Assembly: GCF_027460065.1 (NCBI RefSeq)
Contig: NZ_JAPYZZ010000015.1
Location: forward strand, 31,048-95,047
Source of the DNA: Martinezella rhizogenes
Lineage (GTDB): Bacteria > Pseudomonadota > Alphaproteobacteria > Rhizobiales > Rhizobiaceae
Length of the DNA: 64,000 nucleotides
Reading direction: 5' to 3'
This document shows positions 18,774-26,971 of the stretch, one piece after another. The position numbers were made by a program, and so were the translations under genes. Under the pieces are notes generated by a model, which worked only from the letters and a program-made list of their open reading frames with translations, was not told the DNA's origin and did not search any database. The first letter of the stretch is position 1. Each line of letters begins with the position of its first letter.

Positions 18774-19028
18774 CTACATCGGCACGCGCATCGTTACCTT
18801 GCGCGGGCGCTCGCCATTGCCCTGGACGAGAACGGTGACGACACAGGACTGACCGTCGCCGGAAGGATAGACCGAAAGCAGCTGACCACCGGTTTCGCGC
18901 ACGACGCGGGCGACGGCTGCGCCACAATCGCTGGCAGCCAAAATGTAGTGGCCCTGCAGATCAGCCTCGGGCGCCGTGAAACCGGAGAGCCCGGCTGCAA
19001 GCGTCGCGATGATGAGAGGTGATGCCAT
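18774..19028 (-). CDS. feuN: FeuN, small periplasmic inhibitor of FeuPQ signalling
   Basis: Small exported protein of 84 residues with an N-terminal signal-like segment (ASPLIIATLAAGLSGFTA) and a compact mature part with two cysteines (ASDCGAA and GQSCVVT). It sits 93 bp upstream of feuP on the same strand. In Sinorhizobium meliloti, FeuN is a protein of about this length encoded upstream of feuP that restrains FeuQ from the periplasm, and it is reported essential because unchecked FeuPQ is lethal (established knowledge). Size, export and position all fit. The sequence identity itself was not aligned. Confidence 0.8.
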   Translation of the reverse strand: MASPLIIATLAAGLSGFTAPEADLQGHYILAASDCGAAVARVVRETGGQLLSVYPSGDGQSCVVTVLVQGNGERPRKVTMRVPM

Positions 19029-19167
19029 TCTACAAACTTCCGCAAAAAACCGGGTGCGTCTCGAACCCTAGTGTGACCGAATATGTAGCGCAAAGCGTCT
19101 GAATGGCAAATGAATGCCGGCCCCGCCGCCGCGGTGCGTGGCGGGAACGGCGTTTTCGTGAGCCCCG

Positions 19168-19374
19168 TCAGCGGATGGAGCGGGTCGCCGAAAGGCGGCC
19201 GTAAAGTGCGATCAGACCGCCGATTCCGCCCGCAACGGTCACCAGCCCTTCGGCCAGCTCCCCGTGCAGGCCGGCGGGCAGATCGAAGCCGGCAATGCTG
19301 AAAAGCGGTGCGAAAACCGCTATCAGCGCGCCCCAGATCGTGCGGGATTGATACCATGCCTTGGTACTGTCCAT
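19168..19374 (-). CDS. Two-helix membrane protein, holin-like, end of GTA cluster
   Basis: Protein of 68 residues. ATG at 19374 follows AAGGACGAG, a good ribosome-binding site; the longer frame overlaps gp15 and lacks support. Two hydrophobic helices are visible (TIWGALIAVFAPLFSIAGF and AEGLVTVAGGIGGLIALYG) joined by a short polar loop. The N-terminus (STKAWYQSRTIWG) resembles small phage proteins annotated as holin-like or lysis-associated. It starts 34 bp after gp15, so it is the last gene of the GTA-like transcript. A holin role would suit a particle released by lysis, but this is inference. Confidence 0.65.
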   Translation of the reverse strand: MDSTKAWYQSRTIWGALIAVFAPLFSIAGFDLPAGLHGELAEGLVTVAGGIGGLIALYGRLSATRSIR

Positions 19375-19408
19375 AATCTCGTCCTTTGCGTTGTTTTTCA
19401 GGCACATG

Positions 19409-22400
19409 TCAGAGCGGGAGAAGGGCCTGGGCCACCACTCCCGAGGGCACCGCGCGGCCCAGCTGGCGGACACGCACGGAAATGTGATCCCGTAGCTGCG
19501 GGAAATCTGTGAGTTCGTCCCCTGCGGGGTAGAGCCAGAAGGGTTCCGGCACCTCTACCGCACGGCGCACGGTCCCGCCGTCCATCACCTCGACGCGATA
19601 AAGCTCGAAAGGCTCGTCGAGCGGAATGTCGCTCGCATCCCAGCCATCGGCCTCCACGCGACCTCGACGCTTCCATTTGACGAGAATGCCGTCCCGCTGA
19701 CGCTCACCGGAAAGATGCACCGGCGCAAGCGGGGTCTGCGCCCGCACGCCGCCCTCAAAGGCAAAAGGCCCGGCTGGTGCGCCCGCCATGCCCGCCGCCT
19801 CCGCAATCCAGTTCAGGCGTCGCCCGCGCTCGCTTGCGGCAAGGCCGAGCGGCTGCACCGCCGCATCGAGAACCACCACCGGAGCCCCCTTCGGCGCACC
19901 TGCGGCAAGCGCATCCTCCGTGCCGGCGAGCCCCCGAAGGAGCGCGGAGAGCCGCCAGCGCGAAGGTGCGATTTCCTCGGCCTTTGCGAAGGCGACGATC
20001 TCCCACACGCCATTTGCGGCCTTGATGGCGAGACGGTTCTCGCCATCAAGCACCGAAAGCTCTGGGACCGAAGAGACTTCACCGGCGGGCAGATCGATCA
20101 GGATGGTGTCCTTGCGGTCAAAACGGCCGGGGGGGCCTGATACCAGCGGCTGTGCCAACGTGCCGATCATCGCCGGTCGGTCCAGCAGCACACGCTGGCT
20201 ATACCCTTCCGTGCCTGATGATGAAGACACGACGATCGGCCGCCAGGGTTTTGCGAAGGCGGCAATCCGCGCCGACTGTTCCGGCGCGGTGCCATCATGG
20301 AATGGCAGATCGAGAAACAGCACCTCCGGGGCGAAACCTTCGGCGCCGCTTGCGCCGGCGCTGCGCCGCTCCTCCGCACCGCCGGCGGCGGCTGAAAAGG
20401 CAGGGGAAAAAGCCCGTGCCTCCACCTGCCGCACCGCGCCGTCCTCGATGCGACTGACCAGAAACCGCCCGGCAGGCGTCTGCGGAAAGACGCCCTCCGA
20501 GAGGCGGATGCAATCGCCGGGTTCAAGCGTGATATCGGATGGCGGCAGGGCGAAACGCAGGCTGCGCCGCGCCTGGCGGTTGTCACGCAGCAGCGCCTCC
20601 ACGGCCGCTTCCGCCGTTTCCGACTGCAAGGCGGCGTTGAGATCGAGCCGCATCACCCGGCTGCCGGCATTATCGATGCGGCGGGAACGCGCGCTCGCCT
20701 GCTCATAATCGAGCACCGGATTAAACGAGGTCAGCACGGCTTCCGTCGCGAAATCGCTGTCATGGCCGCGATTTTCAGACCAAAGCGGCTCGTCCTCGAT
20801 ATCCGCCAGCACGGCGATATCGCGGACGGGCATGACTGCCTTATTGCGGGAGCGGAAGCGGAGGGTTCCGCCGTCCTCCGCCACATCCACCTGAAACGCC
20901 GCCATCAGCGGCTCCAGCAGATTGCGGGCCGAGGTTATGTCGCCCTGCACGTACCCCGTCAGATCGCCGCTGACGGCCGAGACGTCGAAGGCGGAAAAGC
21001 CATGATCGATCAGGATGGCGGCAATGGTGTCGGCCAGTGTGGCCGTTCCCAGCCGACCATTCAGCCAGTGGCCGGTGCGCCAGTTTGCACCATCACTCCA
21101 GACTGCGCCATTCTGCGGAAAGGCGGGGAAAGGCCGCGCATCCCAGGTCCAGAGATAGACACGGTTCTTCTCCACCATCGCTGCCTCGCCTTCACCCCAA
21201 TGGTCGAGATGCGCCTCCAGAAACCGCCGCTGCTGGCTGTCTGCCCGGTTGCGACGGGAAAAATGGGGAAAGGCGTTTTCCGCCGATTTCGGATCGGGAA
21301 AGACATTGGGGCGCGTGGCGCTCTTATCCACCGCCGGGCAGCCGAGTTCGGTGAACCAGATCGGCTTTGCGCCCGGCACCCAGTCAGTGGGTGTGGATTT
21401 CTCCACACCACGCACCCGGTCATAGTGCAGGTTGCCCCACCAGTTGCGAAGGTCCTTGTAGCGGAACACCCACGGCTTGCCCTTCAGCCCATCCGTTATG
21501 GGTGTGCGCCGCCGCGCCGCGCGGTCGGCATCGCTCACATAATACCAGTCGAAACCCTCGCCTGCCGTCATAGTACGGTGAAACGCGCTCGCATCATCGG
21601 GGCCGGCCATCCCATCGGGATTGCCATTGGCGGCATCCTCGTCACGCCAGTCGGAAAGCGGCATGTAATTATCGATGCCGATGGCGTCGATATCAGGGCT
21701 CGCCCAGAGCGGATCGAGGTGGAAAAACACGTCGCCCGAACCGTCTGCCGGCTGGTGGCCGAAATATTCGCTCCAGTCCGCGGCATAGGTGAGCTTCGTC
21801 GCCGATCCGACAATGCTGCGCACATCGCGTGCCAGCCGCAGCAGTTCCTCAACGAAGGGAAAGGCATCGTTCTGGTCCCGGAGGGCGGTGAGGCCGCGCA
21901 GTTCCGAGCCGATCAGGAAGGCATCCACGCCGCCCGCCTGCGCCGCAAGCGCTGCATAATGCAACACCATGCGGCGGTAGCCTTCCTCACGGTTGCAGAA
22001 GGCGGAAACCTGCGCCCGCGCAGCCGCACTACGGTTCGGGGAGCCGGCTTTGCCGGGTGCGGGAAAGCCGGTGATGCGGCCACGCCAGCCATAAGCGGCC
22101 TGCTCGCGATCGCCATAGGGGTCAGGCAGGCCGTTGCCGGCGGGCACATCCATCATCACGAAAGGATAAAGGCAGACCCACAGGCCCCGAGCCTTGAGAT
22201 CGGCGATGGCCTGCAACACGCTCTCATCATCAGGCGTGCCGCCATAGGCCGGGCCGCCGCCATGATGGCTGACCAGATGCGCATCAACGCGCGAAAGACC
22301 GGCAACGGACCATGGCGTGGTTTCCCCGTCGCGGGCCGCCACTTCCACGCCTGGCAGAATGCGGCATTCACCCGCCCGCATATCCGTGCCGAACCAGCTC

Positions 22401-23209
22401 ACGACAAGCGCCACGCTTTGGAGATTGGGGCAAAGCGCCTGCAATTCGTCGATCGCCGCCTGCCAGTCGGTCGCGGCGGTGAGATTGTTGCGGTTCAAGA
22501 TGCGGCTTTGGCCGATCCCCGTGCGCTCGCTGACCTGTGTGGTGGCATAACCGTGTTCGGTCGCACCGGGAATGACGGTGATGGCGCTGATCTGGCGTTC
22601 AAGCTTTCCGACCGGCCGCACGACTTCGAACTGCATCAGTGGAATGCGATTGCCATAGGCCTCAAGCGGCAGGCGTTCGAAGACGACATAGGCCAGTCCA
22701 CGAAAGGCGGGTGCGTTGCCAGTCCCCTGTTTCGCTTCGATCAGCGGATCGGGCAATTGCGTCTCGCTGCCGGGATAAAAGCGCATCTCGACGCCGGTGA
22801 GATCAACTTCACGCCCATCGGCCCAGACGCGCCGCACCAGGGCCGCCTCGCCTTCGCAGAGGCCGATGGCGAGATTGGCGAAATAACGGAAGCTCTCCAC
22901 CTTGGGGCCGCGATTGCCCTTGCCGCCACGCCGCTGCACCTCGACACTTTCCTCGAAACGTGTCGCCCAAATGAGCGTGCCGCCGATCCTCGCTGTGCCA
23001 TAGAGCCGGTTAATAGCAGCGCCCTCATCCGCACCGGGAATCCGCGCCGTCGCAAGCCGCGCACCTGCTACCGTGCGGCCGTTCGAAAGCAGCGCGCGGT
23101 CGACGGCATTGCCGGTCAGTGCGCCGGCCGCCCGGCCGATGATGGCGCCAACGGGGCCAAAAATGCCGCCGAGTGCCGCGCCCGCCGCCTGAAAAACGAT
23201 TGTCGCCAT
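19409..23209 (-). CDS. GTA gp15-like host-interaction/tail fibre protein with TIM-barrel domain
   Basis: Protein of 1266 residues, the largest of the window. The N-terminal region has glycine-rich hydrophobic sequence (AAGAALGGIFGPVGAIIG) typical of phage tail-tip proteins. A middle region (about 410-720; VDAFLIGSELRGLTALRD, DAIGIDNYMPLSDW, KPIWFTELGCPA) matches the GTA TIM-barrel-like domain. A phage-tail beta domain follows (TSARNLLEPLMAAF, SDITLEPGD). It corresponds to RcGTA gene 15, which forms the tail-tip receptor-binding structure. It is encoded directly after the NlpC/P60 gene, as in Rhodobacter. No frameshift is visible. Confidence 0.93.
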   Translation of the reverse strand: MATIVFQAAGAALGGIFGPVGAIIGRAAGALTGNAVDRALLSNGRTVAGARLATARIPGADEGAAINRLYGTARIGGTLIWATRFEESVEVQRRGGKGNRGPKVESFRYFANLAIGLCEGEAALVRRVWADGREVDLTGVEMRFYPGSETQLPDPLIEAKQGTGNAPAFRGLAYVVFERLPLEAYGNRIPLMQFEVVRPVGKLERQISAITVIPGATEHGYATTQVSERTGIGQSRILNRNNLTAATDWQAAIDELQALCPNLQSVALVVSWFGTDMRAGECRILPGVEVAARDGETTPWSVAGLSRVDAHLVSHHGGGPAYGGTPDDESVLQAIADLKARGLWVCLYPFVMMDVPAGNGLPDPYGDREQAAYGWRGRITGFPAPGKAGSPNRSAAARAQVSAFCNREEGYRRMVLHYAALAAQAGGVDAFLIGSELRGLTALRDQNDAFPFVEELLRLARDVRSIVGSATKLTYAADWSEYFGHQPADGSGDVFFHLDPLWASPDIDAIGIDNYMPLSDWRDEDAANGNPDGMAGPDDASAFHRTMTAGEGFDWYYVSDADRAARRRTPITDGLKGKPWVFRYKDLRNWWGNLHYDRVRGVEKSTPTDWVPGAKPIWFTELGCPAVDKSATRPNVFPDPKSAENAFPHFSRRNRADSQQRRFLEAHLDHWGEGEAAMVEKNRVYLWTWDARPFPAFPQNGAVWSDGANWRTGHWLNGRLGTATLADTIAAILIDHGFSAFDVSAVSGDLTGYVQGDITSARNLLEPLMAAFQVDVAEDGGTLRFRSRNKAVMPVRDIAVLADIEDEPLWSENRGHDSDFATEAVLTSFNPVLDYEQASARSRRIDNAGSRVMRLDLNAALQSETAEAAVEALLRDNRQARRSLRFALPPSDITLEPGDCIRLSEGVFPQTPAGRFLVSRIEDGAVRQVEARAFSPAFSAAAGGAEERRSAGASGAEGFAPEVLFLDLPFHDGTAPEQSARIAAFAKPWRPIVVSSSSGTEGYSQRVLLDRPAMIGTLAQPLVSGPPGRFDRKDTILIDLPAGEVSSVPELSVLDGENRLAIKAANGVWEIVAFAKAEEIAPSRWRLSALLRGLAGTEDALAAGAPKGAPVVVLDAAVQPLGLAASERGRRLNWIAEAAGMAGAPAGPFAFEGGVRAQTPLAPVHLSGERQRDGILVKWKRRGRVEADGWDASDIPLDEPFELYRVEVMDGGTVRRAVEVPEPFWLYPAGDELTDFPQLRDHISVRVRQLGRAVPSGVVAQALLPL

Positions 23210-23226
23210 GTTCGCCTCGAAAAATG

Positions 23227-23661
23227 TCAGGGATCGGGAAAACGAAACGCCCCGGCAATACGCCGCTTCCAGCCCGGCACCAGCGCCGACCGCACCACCG
23301 CCGCCTGTTCATAGGCGTGGATGAAATGCTCTGACCCGGCGAGGATGCCGAGATGTTTCGCTGCCGCATCGGCGCGCCAGCGAAACAGCAGCAGGTCTCC
23401 GGGCTGCGCCTCTCCCATGCCCGGCACCGTCAGAAAATGGCGCTTCGCCGCCACCATCAGCCGGTCCTCGCCGCCGCGTTCGGCCCAATCAGGCGCATAG
23501 GGCGGCGGCAATTCCGGTTCGTGCCCGTAGAGCCCGCGCCAGACGCCGCGGATCAGGCCGAGGCAATCGCAGCCGACACCCTGCAAAGAGGCCTGATGCC
23601 TGTAGGGCGTGCCGATCCAGCTTTCGGCCAGAGCGAGCACCTTTTTCGCCGTATCATTCAT
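23227..23661 (-). CDS. NlpC/P60-family peptidase, GTA gp14-like
   Basis: Protein of 144 residues. The start at 23661 overlaps the gp13 stop as ATGA. The catalytic Cys is in GVGCDCLGLIRG; His is in AAKHLGIL; the sequence PGDLLLFRW precedes it. This is the conserved NlpC/P60 architecture. In RcGTA the equivalent gene 14 product is a tail-associated cell-wall hydrolase that helps DNA entry. Length (about 140) agrees with the family. Confidence 0.92.
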   Translation of the reverse strand: MNDTAKKVLALAESWIGTPYRHQASLQGVGCDCLGLIRGVWRGLYGHEPELPPPYAPDWAERGGEDRLMVAAKRHFLTVPGMGEAQPGDLLLFRWRADAAAKHLGILAGSEHFIHAYEQAAVVRSALVPGWKRRIAGAFRFPDP

Positions 23662-24542
23662 GGAAACAGCACTCCGCCGTCGTGGCTCTGGCCGCCGCTT
23701 GCGTAGGAATAGGCAAAATCCGCACCCGGCAGATGCGGAAAGCCCCGGAAATTCAGGTGATTGCCGAACTTCGCCTTGCAGGTGGCGAAACTCTTGTCGC
23801 AGCCGGCAGTCACGGAAAAGCGATCTCCCGGCGACGGCATCCGGTCCGGCGTCAGCCAAAAAGAGAGAAGTACACCGCCGTCACGCCGCTCGTGGCCGTC
23901 AAGGTCGAAAGCCTTGCCAGCGAGACTGCCGGTCAAAAATCTGAGCTTGCCGCGGCTGAAGAAACCCTCGGTAAAAGCATCGAGTCCGGAGACCAGCAGT
24001 TTGCCCGAAACATCCACCGCCGCCACGTTACCATGGCCGGTGAACGGTGCGAGATCGACACCACAACGCCCGTCGCCCAAGGCTGCATCGCAGCGCCGCC
24101 CATAGCTCCTGCCCTGCGGTTGGCCAAGTCGATGGGCGATGCTGCGCAATTCCGCGCGGAAGGCCCCGCCGGCCCGCGTCACCTCGCCGATCTCGCGCAG
24201 GCTGAGCAGCACATGCTCATCCGGCGCCTGCCAGTTGACGAGGAAAAGCTCCACTTTGGCTCCATCGAAACGACCTGCGGCAAGATCGTCTTCGGCAATC
24301 GCCTCGGTGGAAAAACCGCCTGCCACCTCGCCGGCACCCGCACCCAGCCCGGTTTCGCTCTCACTGTCGCTGGCAGAAAAACCGCTTGCGGCAAGGTAGT
24401 AGGTGCCGGCGAAAGACAACGTCTCGTCATGATCGGTAAAGCCCATCACGACGCCATCCTTCAGCGTCACCCGCCAGCAATGGCAGGTGGTGGTGGCGTC
24501 GCCTTTCAGATGATCTGCAAGGGCTGCGGGCATGGTCTTCAT
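23658..24542 (-). CDS. GTA gp13-like tail protein (DUF2163)
   Basis: Protein of 294 residues. It has the DUF2163 hallmarks: an N-terminal CWRVTLKDG and GFTDHDETLSF, a central LGDGRCGVDLAPF segment and the C-terminal Cys-rich part GCDKSFATCKAKFGN with HLNFRGFPHLPG. These proteins are hub/baseplate components next to the NlpC hydrolase. The cysteines CDKS..C resemble the iron-sulfur or metal site reported for tail hub proteins of this type. It overlaps gp12 and gp14 by 4 nt on each side. Confidence 0.92.
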   Translation of the reverse strand: MKTMPAALADHLKGDATTTCHCWRVTLKDGVVMGFTDHDETLSFAGTYYLAASGFSASDSESETGLGAGAGEVAGGFSTEAIAEDDLAAGRFDGAKVELFLVNWQAPDEHVLLSLREIGEVTRAGGAFRAELRSIAHRLGQPQGRSYGRRCDAALGDGRCGVDLAPFTGHGNVAAVDVSGKLLVSGLDAFTEGFFSRGKLRFLTGSLAGKAFDLDGHERRDGGVLLSFWLTPDRMPSPGDRFSVTAGCDKSFATCKAKFGNHLNFRGFPHLPGADFAYSYASGGQSHDGGVLFP

Positions 24543-25177
24543 GGCAGGATTTCCATCAGCGGAATGGAGGGAATGCGGCCGGCTTCAAAAGCGGTCAGAT
24601 TGATGTCGATACGGTCGATGGCGAAGCGCACCGGCACGTCGAATTCAAAACCGGCGCGGATCACGGCACCGGCAGGCGGCGCACGCCCCGCCCGGAATGT
24701 CACCATGCCGGTCGCGTGATCGACGGACACCTCGGTCGGCGCGGCCTTCACCCCCTCGACCGAAACGATGAGCGACCCGTCGACCGGCTTGTCGATCCGT
24801 CTGGAAAAAGATCCTCCGGCATCGGCATAGGTCTTCACGAGCTGGAAAACAGTTGTCACCCCGTCACCCGTGCCGATCCTCTGGTCGGTCGTAGCGGGCG
24901 TCTCTCCCGGCGGGCAGGATTTGAAATCCACCGGATCGCGAAAACGAAAACCGTAGAGCTCTCCGCGCCGCGCCTCGAAAAAGGCCAGCACCTCGTAGAG
25001 ATCAGCGACGGAGCGGATGCCGGAGCCGGCATCATAGGCGCGCCGGGCATTCCGCCAGCGCTGGTTGCGGTTTTCCCGGCCATTGGAAAGGTTGACGATA
25101 TCGGTCCGGCGCACGGGCCCGCCGCTGACGCCGAGCGCCAGCCGCAACGGAAACCGCACTTCATGAAATGCCGCCAT
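24539..25177 (-). CDS. GTA gp12-like distal tail protein (DUF2460)
   Basis: Protein of 212 residues starting MAAFHEVRFPLRLALGVSGGP, the typical DUF2460 N-terminus. The core is RTDIVNLSNGRENRNQRW and FFEARRGELYGFRFRDP. DUF2460 proteins form the distal tail ring in GTA-like siphophages. The chosen ATG (25177) has an AGGA site; a longer frame upstream lacks family character. It is separated from gp11 by about 60 bp and overlaps gp13 by 4 nt. Confidence 0.92.
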   Translation of the reverse strand: MAAFHEVRFPLRLALGVSGGPVRRTDIVNLSNGRENRNQRWRNARRAYDAGSGIRSVADLYEVLAFFEARRGELYGFRFRDPVDFKSCPPGETPATTDQRIGTGDGVTTVFQLVKTYADAGGSFSRRIDKPVDGSLIVSVEGVKAAPTEVSVDHATGMVTFRAGRAPPAGAVIRAGFEFDVPVRFAIDRIDINLTAFEAGRIPSIPLMEILP

Positions 25178-25238
25178 GTGGTTGTTCCTGGATTCATTTT
25201 TATGGTTCGGGAGGTGGGAGACGAGGCACCCGCCTGCG

Positions 25239-25820
25239 TCACAATCCCCGCTGGCCACGCCCGACGCTGCGCGCCAGCATGGCGGCAATTTGCCCTTCGC
25301 TTTTGCGGAAACTCGCCGCATCGGTGGCCGTCACGTTAAAAACGATCTGCGCCCCGCCGCCGCCCGAGGGCGCGGCGACACCCAGCGCGCCATCAGATCC
25401 ACGCTTCAGCGGCAGGATCGCCTCCGCGCCGGCTTCCCCCATCAGTCCAAGCCCGCCGCCCATTGGGAAAAAGGCCGGGCTTGAGACGACCCCGCCTTCC
25501 GCAAAAGGCGTGATGGCCCGCCCCGGCACGCCGCCATCGGCAAAGGCAAAAAGTGAACCGCCGCCGTTCAACAGCCCGCCGACGGCGTTGCCGATCATGT
25601 TCTCCAGCGGTTTCAGCCCGGCCGAAAGCGCAATGCCCGACAGCCTCTGCCCGAGCCCGCGCAACACATCGTCCAGCCCCTTGCCACCCGTCGTCGCCGC
25701 CTGCAAGGCGGAGGTCAGCGCCGCCCCGAACCGCTCCGAGCGCCGTTCGAGATCACCCATCACCTCGGAAAGCACTTCAGCCTCCTCCCGGTTCTCCGCA
25801 ATCGATCCTTCGCCCGCCAT
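25239..25820 (-). CDS. GTA gp11-like short tail tape measure protein
   Basis: Protein of 193 residues. The N-terminal helical part is charged and coiled-coil-like (ENREEAEVLSEVMGDLERRS). The C-terminus is Gly-rich with FADGGVPGRAITPFAEGGVVSSP and MGEAGAEAILPL, matching the tape measure C-terminal signature found in lambda-like phages. At under 200 residues the protein is very short for a tape measure but close to its RcGTA counterpart, so a short-tailed particle is expected. The end spells KSEGQIAAMLARSVGRGQRGL. Confidence 0.88.
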   Translation of the reverse strand: MAGEGSIAENREEAEVLSEVMGDLERRSERFGAALTSALQAATTGGKGLDDVLRGLGQRLSGIALSAGLKPLENMIGNAVGGLLNGGGSLFAFADGGVPGRAITPFAEGGVVSSPAFFPMGGGLGLMGEAGAEAILPLKRGSDGALGVAAPSGGGGAQIVFNVTATDAASFRKSEGQIAAMLARSVGRGQRGL

Positions 25821-25908
25821 CGCGCTTGCCTTTCTGATTCACATTCGAGCCGTAGACTTTTGAAATGCATGATCTTCTTGATGAAAAAACGCACCCGGAG
25901 TCCGGTCA

Positions 25909-26118
25909 TCACCCATCCGGAAACCGCCGCATCATCGCCTCCATTGCCTGACGATCAGGGCCGCGGGGAACGGCGTTGCCGCCCGTCATCGCGAAGAACT
26001 CCTTCGGCGTCAGCCGCCAGAAAGTTTCGGAAGAAAGCCGCAGCAGGCAAAGGCCGGCATGGATGACCGCCGGCCAGGGAAAGGGGCGGGTTGCCGCCTC
26101 GCCTGCTGCGGCATTCAA
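25909..26118 (-). CDS. Phage tail assembly chaperone (GTA gp10.1-like)
   Basis: Small protein of 69 residues. The sequence PWPAVIHAGLCLLRLSSETFWRLTPKEFFAMTG matches the rcc01693-type tail assembly chaperone family. The start is TTG at 26118, which overlaps the gp10 TGA stop as TTGA; no ATG in frame is available. The weak start and the coupling suggest translation by re-initiation after gp10. It is one of two small genes between the major tail protein and the tape measure, the usual place for tail chaperones. Confidence 0.8.
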   Translation of the reverse strand: MNAAAGEAATRPFPWPAVIHAGLCLLRLSSETFWRLTPKEFFAMTGGNAVPRGPDRQAMEAMMRRFPDG

Positions 26119-26474
26119 GGGTCCGGGGTTGCCTCACCTTTGAAGCCGCCAAAGGTGGCGGTCAGGAGATCGGCGACGATCGCGGCGTGGCCGGCGATGC
26201 CGCCCTCCACCGTCGCCGCGGCCACATCCTCGTCGGAAAACACGTTACCCGCGCCGCGCAGGCCCGCGCCGATGACCCGGATCATGTCGGCCGCCTTCAT
26301 GCGGCCGCTGGCGAAACGCTCGGCGAGTGCCGTGAGGTCGTCGGCTGCAAAGGCGGTTTCGAGTTCGGCGAGCGCGCCGAGCGTCAGGCACAGGATGCGC
26401 CTTTCGCCGTCGATCAGCGCCTCTATCTCGCCGCGATGACGGTTCGCCCGTCCATAACGCAAACGCTCAGGCAT
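26115..26474 (-). CDS. GTA gp10-like tail chaperone / gene transfer agent family protein
   Basis: Protein of 119 residues. It begins MPERLRYGRANRHRGEIEA and continues with LCLTLGALAELETAFAADDLTALAERF, the signature of the GTA gp10-type 'tube completion or chaperone' family. The start overlaps the gp9 stop as TGATG, indicating coupling. A longer reading frame to 26957 covers gp9 in another frame and was rejected. Confidence 0.88.
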   Translation of the reverse strand: MPERLRYGRANRHRGEIEALIDGERRILCLTLGALAELETAFAADDLTALAERFASGRMKAADMIRVIGAGLRGAGNVFSDEDVAAATVEGGIAGHAAIVADLLTATFGGFKGEATPDP

Positions 26475-26881
26475 CACAGCACTCCGAATGTGAGAAGACC
26501 GGCGGATTCCAGCGCGATCTCGAATTGCACCTCGCCATCGTGGCGGCCGGAATATTCGAGCGCCACGATCTGAAACGGCCCGGCAATGGTGCCGAAATCG
26601 GGAATGACGATCTGCCAGCCCGGAATGGTGCCGGCGAAAAACGCGCCGCGCACCAAAGCATCGCTTGCCTGGTCCTTGAAGATGCCGGACGCCGTCAGCG
26701 ATGCCCGCTGTACACCGGCGCCGGAGAGAAGTTCGCGCCAGCGGCCGGCGCTTTGCGCATCCGTCACATCGACCGCCTGCGCGTTGAAGGCCAGCCGTTT
26801 TGTCCTCAACCCTGCCACTGTGATATAGGCACCGGCATTGTCGATCTTCAGCAGCAGGTCCTTGCCCTTCTGCGCTACCAT
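26474..26881 (-). CDS. GTA gp9-like phage major tail protein
   Basis: Protein of 135 residues. It starts MVAQKGKDLLLKID with AAAGGAAA seven nt upstream, so the nearby ATG at 26896 is not favoured. Body: ITVAGLRTKRLAFNAQAVDVTDAQSAGRWRELL and VEFEIALESAG-type ends, matching the major tail tube family (TP901-1 type). It should form the tube. It is the first gene downstream of the inserted transporter on the minus strand, so its promoter or transcript must come from between 26882 and 26971 or from read-through across the transporter. Confidence 0.92.
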   Translation of the reverse strand: MVAQKGKDLLLKIDNAGAYITVAGLRTKRLAFNAQAVDVTDAQSAGRWRELLSGAGVQRASLTASGIFKDQASDALVRGAFFAGTIPGWQIVIPDFGTIAGPFQIVALEYSGRHDGEVQFEIALESAGLLTFGVL

Positions 26882-26971
26882 GTTGTTTCCTTTCATCCCG
26901 ATTGCTGTTGCGGGGGTGGAGCTGGCCTGCTACCAAATAGTTTCCTGCCCCTCGCACCCTGCGATCTCACC

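Noticed and set aside
20762..23314. 850-codon open frame opposite the gp15-like gene
   Set aside because: A shadow frame: sequence rich in R/H/G, no domain, while gp15 on the other strand matches a known family.
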